Assembly (NCBI GenBank): GCA_037176725.1
Contig: JAZBRS010000049.1
Location: 38,184,001 to 38,248,000, forward strand
Length of the DNA stretch: 64,000 bases
Direction: 5' to 3'
Source of the DNA: Posidonia oceanica
Taxonomy: Eukaryota; Streptophyta; Magnoliopsida; Alismatales; Posidoniaceae
In this document: positions 35,136 to 45,824 of the stretch, in pieces
Layout of the letters: each line of letters starts with the position of its first letter
Position numbering within the stretch: position 1 is the stretch's first letter
Program-made: the position numbers and the translations under genes
The notes under the pieces: generated by a model
The model's input: the letters and a program-made list of their open reading frames with translations, nothing else
Database searches by the model: none
Told to the model about the DNA's origin: nothing

Positions 35136-38100
35136 ATGCCGAGATTTGGTAAAGCCTACATGAGGCCAAAGAAGTTGGCACGGAGGGGGGATGGCCCATC
35201 AACGTCCAGTGAGTCTGGGCCAGCTCTGGTGAGGGTGCTGAAGGCAGTCAGGATGACGGAGGAGGTGATGGCACCGGGTATGACGGAAGAGGCGGTAGTT
35301 GAGATGCCGGAGGAGGTAGTGGCACCGGTAGACATGCCCGAGGCGGCAGCTTGTGCCATGGAGAACAAGGAGGTGGTGGCACCGGTAGACGTGCTCGAGG
35401 CGGCAGCTTGTGCCGTGGAGACCGAGGAGGTGGTGGCACCGGTAGACGTGCCCGAGGTGGCAGCTTGTGCCGTGGAGACCGAGGAGGTGGTGGTACCGAT
35501 AGACGTGTCTGAGGAGACTGAGGCGATGAGCGCCTCTGGTGGCTTGGAGGATTCTGATTCTTCAGCCACTCTCGGCAAGGATTCAGAGGAGTCGGGGTCG
35601 GAGGAGGAGGTTCCCGAGGCGGTCCCCGCTGCTACTGCTGGGATGGCTAAGGATGACAGCTGGTACGTGAGCATCCAGGACTTTGTTCGGCGGGAGGCAG
35701 AGGGTGACGCTGGTGCTCCTCCAGACTTCACACGGGCTCATATACCGCACGACGAGGTACAGGCTTCGGCACCGCGCAGGGATGCGGCCCGGGCCGAGTT
35801 TGTAGTAGCTGCACTGGCGGCTAGGGGACAGGTAACCATATTTCCATTCAATTTCAAATATTATTTTTGTGCACTTTGTCTGACAATTCTTTTCTTTCTT
35901 GCAGAGTCGGGCCCCTGCCGTCGTGCGCTGTCACTGGGGTCAGGTCCTCAGGTGCTACCAGATGTTGGAGCCTTTCCAGCACGAGCGGCTTCGGCAGATG
36001 GGGTTTGGACACTTCCTGTCCATTCCTCTCTTCCAGCTTGAGTTGGGGCTTCCAGAGTCTGCAGCAGAGCGCTACCACCCTCACACTAGCTCTTTTGTGA
36101 CCCGAGTTGGCGAGTTTGTCCTTTCGCTGGAGGACATGGCCCAGCTGACTGGCCTACGGGTGACGGGACGCCTGGTGACTGGCCCAGTACACTTTGACTA
36201 CACCTCTATGATGCCGAAGTTGGTGGGGAGACGGGTCATCATGTACGGGCCCCGCCTTTTTGTTACTACCTCGGCGGTTCAGCGTGTCGAGGACTCCCGA
36301 GAGACAACGACGGAGCCTGGGGAGGACGCCGATCAGCAACTCCACGCCTTTCTTCTAGTTTTGTTTGGGGACTTGCTTTTCAGCCACGCCACCTCGCGGG
36401 TTTCAGCGGCGTTCCTACCCCTGCTTGCCGACTTAGATCGAGTAGGGGAGTATGCTTGGGGAGCTGCGAGCCTAGCATTCTTGTACACTGTGCTCTTCAA
36501 GTTCTCCGATGGTAGTTCCCATCAGCTTGGCGGGAACCTACCATTCTTTCAGGTATATAAACTTTATTTGCTTATTTAAGCTTCAAATATTACTTATTCT
36601 GCATGCTCGATTGATGATTTGCTTTCTTTTTACTTGCAGATGTGGGTATGGGACCACTTTACTTTCATGAGGCCCATCCCACCTTCGGTTCCTGAGGCGG
36701 GTATCCCCTTCCCACGTGGACTGCACTGAGGTCTGGCTGCTCATGCACCTGAGGCGGTCACTGGCCACCACTACGTCGGGTGTCTCTTCTTCGAGATGCT
36801 AGTTCCTGCCTAGGTAATATGCCCCTACTGATATATTATTCTTCATTTGGGTTTACTGATTCACTGCATGCTTTTCAGGTGACCTGGCATCCTTACGCCG
36901 AGGGGGAGCACGAGGATGTCCCTGAGATAGCTCGGGACCGGACAGTTTTTGACCGGGACATCTGGCTCCATTGCTGGAACCACTACCACTTCCAGCAGAT
37001 CAGCCGGGCACTTAGGTAGTTGGGACTCCAGCAGATTCAGCCTCAGGCCCACCCGTTCCGAGTTTGACGTGAGGTACGAGGGGGAGGTGGTCGTGCTTGC
37101 CACTAGGTTGACACCTACGGTCCACAGTTGCTGGACTGGGTTCGTGGTGGCTCCACCACTCCTGTTGACACGACCGCTGAGGACGAGCTGGCTTGGGCCA
37201 AGTGGATGGATGACCGGTTTAGTGAGCTCATGGTCTTCCATCGCTCTCATTTTCTGGGGCGGTCGAACCTTCCCATGGGTGACACCGCTCCAAATGTGGC
37301 AGTGATGGCTGTGGGCGAGCTACAGGAGTCCGTCCGCTCTCACAGGATTCAGATGGAGATAGCGATGAGCATTTAGCTTTATGTTTGTATTGCCTGTATT
37401 TCTTGACAGCTAACTTGCTTGGACCTTGCCCCTTGCAGTTGAGGACTACTGACGAGTATAGTAAGCACGAGCGCGACCTGGTTAGGTGCGTTGCTGAGCT
37501 GACTGAGGAGGTTGAGCGTCTGCAAGCCTCTGCATCTCAGGTTTGCATTTATTTTTATAGCATAGTTGTCTGCCTTGAAAATTGTGCTAAGTACGCCTTC
37601 TTTGCTTTTGCAGCCTTCGACTAGTTCTGCCCCTCCACCGGGTCATGCCGAGGTGATTTCCCACCTTTAGAGTATAGTAAGTATAGCAGTATACTTCCCT
37701 TTATATTTCTTGATTCAGTTCTGACTATAGCTCCGGCTTTTGCAGATTGACGATCTTCAGCGGGAGTTGGAGCGGACTACGGCAGGTGCCTTAGAGCGTG
37801 CTTTACGCGTTGAGGGGCAGCTGGAGGAGGTGCGTCAGCTTGCTGAGGAGAGGGCTGCTGAGATTGCCTGGCTTGCTGCACAGCAGCAATCCCTACCGAC
37901 GACTGATTCAACTATAGAGATTGCCGAGCTGAGGAGGCAGCTGGAGGTGGCTTTGAAGGTATAACTTGTTCTTCTTCCTTTTAAGTTCATATGCTTGCTT
38001 ATGCTAACGGCTTGATGCTTCTCCTTTGTCTTTTCTTGCAGGAACGAGATGCAGATCGTGCGATGGCAGCTCAGTTCGAGACCAAGGCGATGCATTACCG

Positions 38101-38338
38101 ACGGGAGGCCGTGCTTGGTAGTGTTTCCACTGGTCGCCGAGTTCCTCCTCCTCCGTTGTCTGTGTCGAGGCATCGCTCTGGCAGCCGTCGTCCACTGGTT
38201 GGGGGGTCTCGAGCTACGTCACAAGCTTCCTCAGGTGGCTCAGTGCGTCAGTTGGCACAACCCCCTACAGCTCCTCCTTCGGCTCCTTCTTCAGTTCCTC
38301 CTTCAGCTCCCGAGGGCGAGGGGGAGAGTGCCACTTAG
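35136..38338 (+). pseudogene. Plant mobile domain (PMD) gene, eight exons, antisense inside B
   Basis: Exons by GT-AG joins and reading frame: 35136-35831, 35905-36552, 36640-36813, 36879-37382, 37439-37540, 37614-37676, 37746-37958, 38042-38338; 898 codons, all seven introns phase 0 (56-87 bp; the fourth donor is least certain). Residues 1-230 are acidic with three to four near-copies of EVVAPVDVPEAAACAVETE. Residues 233-510 are a PMD (aminotransferase-like, PF10536 type): RLRQMGFGHFLSIPLFQLEL, FVTRVGEFVLSLEDMAQLTG, LPLLADLDRVGEYAWGAASL. Exons 5-8 look like a coiled coil (LQRELERTTAG, LEEVRQLAEERAAEI) with a Ser/Pro tail. Stops at 36727, 36811, 37017, 37065, 37104, 37374 and 37668 each differ from a sense codon by one transition. 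PMD genes occur in hosts (MAIN, MAIL1) and in mobile elements; its place between B's LTRs makes this one element cargo. Function in the element is unknown. Confidence 0.88.
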
Positions 38339-40707
38339 TTGTTGCTATTCTCTTTTTCTTTTCAGCACTTGTACCTCAGGGGTATGCCCCGGTGATATTG
38401 TAGAAAACTCAGATTTATAAATGACAAATATTTTCTGCACACTTAGCAAATTGTCAAATGTCTTCTTTTTTCTTTACCTTTCTCTAAGTTGAAAATGAAC
38501 TAAGATAACCAATAGCCGGGGGAGCACCTCCAACTAATGGCTTTTAATTCAATTTAACTTGAAACAAGCTTAATTACGTGTAATAATATGCAAATGACAG
38601 AGTTATGAAAAAAAATTTCACCTGCGAGCTTTAATTCTGAATTCCACGGCCGTTGGCGCTTTAATAAATTAATAACTTAATGTAAACAACAACAGGTGAT
38701 TCTGGATGGCTGGAAGGTCCAAAAAATATGAAACCAACTCCCACACGTGTATTTCAACTTGTAGAAGCATCTGGAACTGGTGGAAATTGGTTTGGCAACT
38801 TGTCCGAGGATTTGGAAGCCCATGAGTGAAGTTCAGCAACTTAAGTTGCTGAAAAACGTTGGACGCAACTGCCACTGCGTCTAACATAGGACGCTAGCAA
38901 AGGTAGCTTCCAACAACTCTTTTTATTTTTTCTTTTTTTTTGCTACGTTGAACGCCAGAACAGGTGGCGTCCAATATATGACGCCAGAACATGCTGTGTC
39001 CAACAACTCTTACTTATTTTTTTCCTTTTTTGCTACGTTGAACGCCAGAACAGGTGGCGTCCAATATATGACGCAAGCAACTGCTGCGTCCAACATATAA
39101 CAGAAGCTTTCTGCAAAGAAACTTAAACAAAATCATATTAGACCATCTAGGGTGCCCTTTGCCCCTAGTCCAAGGATAAGAATAATGAATATGTACATGT
39201 ATTACTTGAAATAAACTTAGATGGAAGATAATAAATTTGGCCTCAAATTTGTTGTCTACATGAAGATGGTATCGACTCGCAAGCGAGTACCAAGTGACCA
39301 TCCTGAATAGGAGTGGTCAAAACGCGACGCGGAGTCGCTAGTGCCCTAGATTTTTTATCATTGGCCAGATTTGTTATCAATTTCATGAGGTGATGTTGGT
39401 TGGGTAGATTTTACCCTTATCCTTTTTTGATCTTTTTGCTTATTTTTTGGATTTTTGGTTTTATGATTTTTTTTTGGATTTTTGACTTTATCTTTTTTTT
39501 GGATCATTTTTATCATTTTTTTGGATTTTTGACTTTATTATTTTTTGGATTTTTGACTTTATCTCTTTTTCCTTTTTTTTTGACTTTATTTTTTTGGGAT
39601 TTTTGACTTTATCATTTTTTTGGATTTTTGTAGGAGAAGAAGAATCTTCCAAGAAGTTGGGAAAAAAGAGACCTCATGGTTGGAAAACCTTGACAGTTTG
39701 GTCCCTTGTGCAATCTCAGAGCCATGCATGCTTCAGGCTTGCTTTGGCGCCTAACAATCTCTAAACCTAGGCTTCTGCCCCTTACCTCTTAGTGTACAGT
39801 GTAGGATATGGATAGAAGGAAAGCCCATGCCCTATCCTAAGATGTCAGTTGAAGATTTGAAGCCTAAACCCCTCCTAGTTCAAGGTTGATTCCTACTGTG
39901 CTTAGTATTTCCCAGCTTTCAGTTTTTGACTCTTGGACAGCTTCTTTGCTGCCGTCTTTTCCACTCTCTTTCTTTTTCCTTGCACATGGACAGCTTCTTT
40001 GCTGCCTTCTTTTCTGACCTTTTTTTGATTTCTTTTCTTTGTACTTCGGCAAGTAGTCTCACCCCTTCTGAGTGCTCGGTCAATGGATACTCGTTCCTTG
40101 ACGAACCGAGACACTCTTTTTATTTGGTACACTCCCCTCTTTTCTACGCTTCTAGGTTTTGACTTTAGATGTCTACCCAATTTGTACTAGGGTAACGCGC
40201 CTGACTCGAGGGATGTGTGTGGACTTGTTATTCATGAACTGGGAGGGGGCTCCTTATGATTTGCCTCTATATCAGTGTTGGATCATTTCCTTTCCTCCTC
40301 CCACAAAGTGTTTGTGGGGTGAGGCTAAGGTATGACTCCTAGGCTTTGGAAATAGTAGGTCCTCAAGCACGGGCAATCTAGTAGCTCTGTGTGCATGTCA
40401 AGGATAGTACCTTTTGAGGTGCAATGCACTCCAGAGATATACAAGCTTAGTGCCATTGCCCGGATATGCCCCAACCACCAAGTATATCTTTCCCAATTCG
40501 GTTCTCAAGTTCCCAGGCTAGGGTGGTGAATCTTCTTCTCATTTGTTTATATTTATATTTTTTGGAAGGAAAAGATATTTTATTTAGGTATATTTTAGCA
40601 GAAACAAATATGAAAATAAGGAAGGAAAAGTTTATTTATAACACTTTGGGGAAATGCCCCTAGTATAGCCTCCATCAGTAGAGACTCTTGAGAAGACGGC
40701 TTCAGTC
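38339..40707 (-). other. Non-coding stretch of B between gag and the PMD gene
   Basis: No gene seen. It contains three dyad pairs (38858-39094), a T-rich run of repeated ttttggatttttgactttat words (39420-39640), and words ttctttgctgccttctttt shared with D. The PMD gene's 3' end is at 38338; no clear polyadenylation signal was established. Confidence 0.6.
38858..39094. repeat. Three pairs of 29-bp dyads downstream of the PMD gene
   Basis: Pairs at 38858-38914, 38947-39004 and 39037-39094. The last two and their poly-T spacer are a 90-bp direct duplication. Arms GTTGAACGC with GCGTCCAAT, and ATGACGC with GCGTCCAAC; loops of the duplicated pair's second module already differ (cagaacatgct against aagcaactgct). 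Confidence 0.8.
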
Positions 40708-42228
40708 TTAGTGGCGCTTCTGAGCCCTCTCTATCAATACATCCCAATTGAAGATGTCTGCGTCCACCAGGTCATAGACGACGTTTTTAAAGACCCAGCA
40801 GTCTTCTAAATTATGCCCATGCCTCCTATGGTACTGGCAATATTTGCTCCTGTCGTAGTTCGTCCCTTCAGGTCTTCGAGGCGGGAGGTCGATTGCTCGG
40901 GCCTCTATCATTTCTGCAAACATGTCCATCAGCATGACCGGGATAGGAGGATAGCTTGTGCGCTTTGGTCTCTTGGACTGCTGTTGTGGAGCTGCATGAT
41001 AGTTGCCCCTGGTGTTGCCATCTTTTCCAGAGCGGCTGCCATTCTGCCGGTAATCTTGAAGAGGAAAATCTTGCTGCTTCGCAACTTGAAGAACGGACTC
41101 AGTATCGTCCTCTATTTTCTGAAATTCATGCATATTTTCTTTTACAGAAGCAGCTACCTCATAGAGTGCAGTTACAGAAGGACAATAAGCATTTACCAAC
41201 CCCCTTTTCATTGGACCAATAGCATTTGCAATTAATGTCTGGATAACTTATCTTTCTGGGATGTCCAGGCCCGATTTGGTAGCCATTTCCCGCCATCTAT
41301 TTGCAAAAGTGACCCATTCTTCGCCCGGCTTCATGGTCTCCCTGCTCAAGTTATGAAAGGTCGGCTTCGACTCGATCTTGTGTTGATATTTGGTCAAGAA
41401 GCACTCCTTGATCTTGTTGAAGCTGCTGAGGTTGTCTCCGGAGAGGGTAAGGAACCATTCCATGGGTTCGCCTTCTAATGAATAGAAGAAAAGGTGAATG
41501 ATGAAGCCCAAGTCATGAAAGTACGGAGCCGACTCCATTTGAAACCAGATGATGTGGGTTTGTGGGTTGGTGGTCCCATCAAATTTTGGCATTTTTGAAT
41601 ACTTGAAGCCAGGAGGAAGCTGAAATGGTGGGAATTTGCCCATGTCAAAAGTTGGGGGAGCTTGTGTCTGAACCCCTAAGGAATTTATGACCTTCCTCAT
41701 TTCTACTAAATTGCTGAGCCCGCCATGAATTTGCGCATTTGCTACTTGATTGGCATGCGGCTGTTGATTGTCTCCTTGTATATTCATACCAGGCTGAAGA
41801 AGAACCTGGTAATTCTGCTCTGGTTGGTTGAAGAATAATGGATCGGCTCCCTTGCCATGTGGCTGTTCAACGAATAGAGGATTCGACCTTTCTCGGAATC
41901 CTCTTAGCAAGTCATTTTCCTGCCCCTGGTGTTGGGTATCCGACGGCGCAATGCCGTTTTGTCTTTGGTGCAAATTTTCAGGGACGTGGCCCACAGCAGT
42001 CCTTCGTAGTCTTTTACCAGGGAAGTGTTGATCTTGATGGAGATCCTCATCTCTTTGATTTGACGAACCAGGATGATAGTTGTCACTGTAAAGGAAGCGA
42101 CACAGTACTTGATATTGGGCTGAGTCGGGATCCAGTTCTTTTCCAGTGGTTGGATCGAATAACCTCATGATGGGTTCCTCCTCGGGCATCCTATTTGTAT
42201 CTGTGTAGCTACTTTCAGATCCAGACAT
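40708..42228 (-). pseudogene. Gag of element B (one stop)
   Basis: The start is placed at 42228 (MSGSESSYTDTNRMPEEEP); the frame is open upstream to 42363, but that part overlaps a dyad pair and looks untranslated. The gag core (about 41260-41680) has MGKFPPFQLPPGFKYSKMPK, FYSLEGEPMEWFLTLSGDNL and WVTFANRWREMATKSG. A CHHC knuckle YCQYHRRHGHNLEDCWVFK follows near 40810. One TAA at 41248-41250, where CAA is expected (DIPER*VIQTL), interrupts an otherwise intact frame of about 506 codons ending at 40708. Close in plan to D's gag (RWRDM, GHTLEEC). It would supply the particle; pol must come from another element. Confidence 0.9.
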
Positions 42229-44290
42229 TTGGCTGATCTTCTCTGGTTTCTGCTTAAGTTTTGTTACAGCAAGTATTGGACGTAGACAGCAGCAGCGTCC
42301 AATGTATGATGCAAGATACAGTAGCGTCCAACACCCCTGTCTTCTATTGGTTGGTTTAACCAATGCAATTAGTGCTTGATTATGCAGAAATGACTACCAC
42401 AACTCCCTGGAACACCCTCCTTGTATTTTTGAGTTCAATCTTGGCAAATGGCAAGCGATGGATGTGCCGATTAGCTCTGAAGTGAAATGGCAGTGTAGGA
42501 CACTGGAGCAAGTAGCGTCCTATGTTGGACATTTACAACAGAAACGTCCAACACTTCCAATTGCCTCCTGGCCTGTCTTTGTGCAACCAATTGTTCCTTT
42601 GAGAGATATTTTTCTTAATGAACTAAAATCCCTGTGCTTTTGGGGATCACAGAGCCATACAAGGACTTTCTTTTTTTTTCTTTTCTCTTTTTTTCTTTTT
42701 TTCTGATTCTTTTCTTTCTTTTTTATTTTTTTTCTTTTGCTTCTCTTTTTTTCCTTTTTTTTTTCCTTTTTTTCTGATTTTTCTCTTTCTTTTTTTTGCT
42801 AGTGAAGGGAAAAGAAAAGAAAAAAATATATTACAACTCTTACACTTTGATAGACAAAAGAAAGAAAAGCAACAAGACCTACAAAAGTTCTTTACAACCT
42901 ACTACAAGTACTTAAAAAAAAGAAAAGGACTCAAGATAAAGTTTAAGTGACTTGTTTATAACCCCTGTTCAAACATTCATCTTGTAGCATTCAATAATTC
43001 TACAAAATAACCAAGCAATAACAGGAATAAACAGAGAATGTGTTGGACGCACATAGTTTCCACGTCCAACGTAGGACGCAGGTAGTTGTAGCGTCCAACA
43101 CCTTGTAACAGAGAGCTGCACAGAAACACTTTCAAAGAGCGATTAAAAGCTTTGATTTTTGGATTTCGCTTTGTTATTAGTGTTTTAAACTTGCATGACT
43201 CTCAAGGTTCCTTAAGGCTTAGGTATGGCTTTTTTTGGATTTTCTAAGGCTCCTCACAAGATGGGTGAATATGATTGGTACTACCCCCTACCTCAACTCC
43301 TGAGGATGCTAGGGGGAGCCTGAATACACTTAGGTCCCTACCCCGTAGAGGTAGAGCCCAGCGTACTCGGGATTGATCAGGTCACTCACGTATCCACACA
43401 CAGAAGAAATAAACAAACCACCGAAAGGGGGAGAGAGGAATACAAGTCTAGACTTGGGATTCTAACTTACTTTCACACAGAGCAAGGGAAGGAAGAGTGC
43501 CCCTTGTGAAAGCAAGTGACAACACAAACACCTCTCTTAAGCCCTTTGCAACAGAGGTGCTCAGGATTTAAGTGGTTATTTTGTATAATCCAAGAAGAGA
43601 CACAATCAAATTAGTTCCCAATCAAGGACCATACAAGTCACAAGGAAAACTCGATTTTTATTTGGATTTTCGAAAAGCACCCAAGTATTAAGGTTCCGGT
43701 TCCTACGGCAAAGCCGATCACCTCACACCTCGTTCCTTGGGTTAGTTATAAAAAGAAAACAAAAAGAAGATTTAAAAACAGAATGAATCCTGTCCAGATG
43801 TGTAAGACGCAAGGAGTATTAGCGTCCAACACACAGACAGGAGATATTTTTTTTTAGAAAACTAAAACAAGAGACTTTTTTTTTCTTTTTTTTACTCAAA
43901 CACCCATTTATTCCCGAGAATTAGAACAAAAGAAAGGGGTGGTTGCATACTTTTTTTCTACATAAAAAAAAACTAACAGAAGAAATTGCAAAAGAAAACA
44001 GAAAACTGGCCAGAGGTGTAAGACGCTGGAACAGGCTGCGTCCTATGTTGGACGCTGCCCAGCACAGCTTTCAACGCACTGACAGACCAGACTTATTTAA
44101 ATAAGAGGTAGAAGCATGCTTTTTAGTGCATAATTAAAGAACAAATACTAAGAAGGTCGTGGTGCCTCAAAACACTATGAGGAATTTTGCCACGACCTCG
44201 AAAAAAAATCCGCAAAAGTAAATGAAAGATTGCAAAGGGAAAGAAAGAAAAAGAAGAGAATACTAACCTAGCACGGGGGCATTTTTAGCG
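42229..44290 (-). other. Untranslated leader of element B
   Basis: No gene seen. It holds four dyad pairs and one single (42275-44075) and a pyrimidine run on the plus strand at about 42662-42800, which is polypurine in the element's RNA. Other poly-A or poly-T tracts lie near 43855-43890. Confidence 0.6.
42275..44075. repeat. 29-bp dyad modules in the leader of B
   Basis: Pairs at 42275-42332, 42495-42552, 43042-43099 and 44018-44075 (each 58 bp) and a single at 43802-43830 (29 bp). Arms include ATTGGACGT, GTTGGACGC, GTAAGACGC with GCGTCCAAC or GCGTCCTAT. Loops are unrelated to one another. Confidence 0.8.
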
Positions 44291-44308
44291 GTCCCACCGT
44301 GATCGCCA
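44291..44308 (-). other. Primer-binding site of element B
   Basis: Minus strand TGGCGATCACGGTGGGAC, three bases inside the LTR end and identical to that of D. Confidence 0.75.
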
Positions 44309-44311
44309 ATC

Positions 44312-45207
44312 TGTGGATATGGGGTTTTCGGTTAGGAGGAGCTTGTTGTGTCTATTTAGTGCTTCCTCGTTGCCCCTTTTTGTATCCAACTCCGTCACTC
44401 CACAGGTGACAAAATTGGTGTGATTGCCACTCTCGGTTCGCTTTCGCCGGCTCTCGAGACGCCTTAGGGAGATGTGATGTGATTGTGGGTTCAGCTACCT
44501 TGGGACAACGCCAGCGTTGCCCAAGGGTGCCCATACTTTATGAGTTTCTTCTTCTTCTTCTTTTCCTTCCAAAACAGATTTTAAAGATACGGATTAACAA
44601 AGTCTAGTATATGATTCAAAACAAATTGAAAATGAACTTAAAATGAAAGGAGGAGTACTTACCCGAAGGGTTTTATCCCCCCGGTTGCAACTAAGTATGA
44701 CTATGTCTAGCTACAACAATATATGAAATGAAATGCTTCACAATACTATGAAATTAAACATATGATGTGAAAAGAAAATGAAAACTAAAGAAAGCCCCCT
44801 TTTGTCTATGCAAGGAATGCAAGTGGGGTTGATGTGGTGTCACGGATGACAGAGGAGGACTCAAGCTCCCACAAAACTCTTTCTCCACCTCTTCTCTCAA
44901 GATTTGAGCTCAAAACACTTTCTACTTGCTCTCACTACTTCTTCTCAAAATTGTGTTTCTCTCTTGAAAATCACTTCTAAATCCCTCCCAGATCTCTCCA
45001 ATTTCCCGTCCCAAATCCTAGTGGGGGTACCCCTACTTTTATAGAAGCAGGGGTGGAACAAATAAGGACAATTTTGGCCTCTCGACCACAGGGACAGATG
45101 TCAATAAGTTTGATGAGAGTACTTGAGCTGAGAAAAGAGCTTCTAGAGGTGGCCTAATGCAACAAACTACACTACCATGAAGGGAGTGCCAAAACGGGGT
45201 ATCTACA
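44312..45207 (-). repeat. 5' LTR of element B, with an internal deletion
   Basis: 896 bp, colinear with the 3' LTR but lacking about 387 bp. The join ...aaggacaa|ttttggcc... lies between two CAA triplets of the full copy. TATA box retained at 45035-45045. The lost part holds every dyad module of this LTR. Confidence 0.92.
45035..45045 (-). promoter_or_regulatory. TATA box in the 5' LTR of B
   Basis: Minus strand TCTATAAAAGT, the same as in the 3' LTR. It would start RNA leftward toward B's gag. Confidence 0.65.
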
Positions 45208-45824
45208 TATAGCAGGCATTCCTAGCATTCCAAATGCTGAGGGCAACAAAAATCTGCATAAATCATGCATCTATAAACAACAAATTTGCATAAATCATGC
45301 ATCTACAAACAATAAAGTTGCATAAATCATGCATCTTCAACAGAAATTGCATAAATCATGCATATTCAACACAATAAATCAATCATGCACCAAACTTTGC
45401 ATAAATCATGCATACATCAATCACTTCTTTACTCTCCTTCTCGACTTTGCAAGGCATTGAATAGTTCTCAGCCTGGGGCAAGACAGCTGCTTTCTGGATG
45501 AACTTGTTGGGGCAGTACTTCCACCAAGGGCATCTCCCCTTGGCCTTATCCTCTACATCGGGCTGGTAGCCCAAACTACTCGGTTGACGCCCGTCAAACT
45601 GTCTAGCACCGGACTGGTACCCCTAACTACTCATTTGACATCCATCATATTGTCTAACTTTCCGGTAGATGAGTTTGATGATTTGTCGCCATTCCACTTG
45701 ACCGATAGACTCGCAGGTCTGTCATATTTCTCTTGATACCAAGGGCATCAGTGTTGCCTATTGGTATCGTCTTATCCTGTGCCTCGGATTGGCACCCATA
45801 ACTGTCAACGGGTTTTGATATTCC
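45208..45824 (+). repeat. 3' region of C right of B, with a short tandem array
   Basis: At 45257-45412 there are five units of about 38 bp with TTGCATAAATCATGCAT; each contains the inverted repeat TGCAT..ATGCA. The rest (45413-45824) has no gene. Confidence 0.7.

Larger units (their letters stand above)
30714..45207 (-). mobile_element. Non-autonomous Tat-like element B with gag and an antisense PMD gene
   Basis: LTRs at 30714-31996 and 44312-45207 bound a 14.5-kb element on the minus strand. Flanks are aatag (30709-30713) and tatag (45208-45212), a 5-bp target duplication with one mismatch. From the 5' LTR leftward: primer-binding site, leader with dyad modules, gag (42228-40708), a non-coding stretch, an eight-exon PMD gene on the opposite strand (35136-38338), tandem arrays (32170-34545), polypurine tract and 3' LTR. 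No protease, RT or integrase is recognisable. Tat elements are known to carry extra antisense genes and variable tandem repeats before the 3' LTR; here the entire pol seems absent. Confidence 0.9.

Noticed and set aside
35156..35731. 191-codon open frame on the minus strand
   Set aside because: Shadow of PMD exon 1, whose repeat structure keeps the opposite frame open. No start context or domain.
35136..38338. PMD gene as an ordinary host gene
   Set aside because: It lies between two matching LTRs with a shared target duplication, in the position where Tat elements carry antisense genes, and is full of stops.
42229..42363. Upstream start for B's gag at 42363
   Set aside because: The extra 45 codons overlap a dyad pair and show no gag-like sequence; the start at 42228 fits better.
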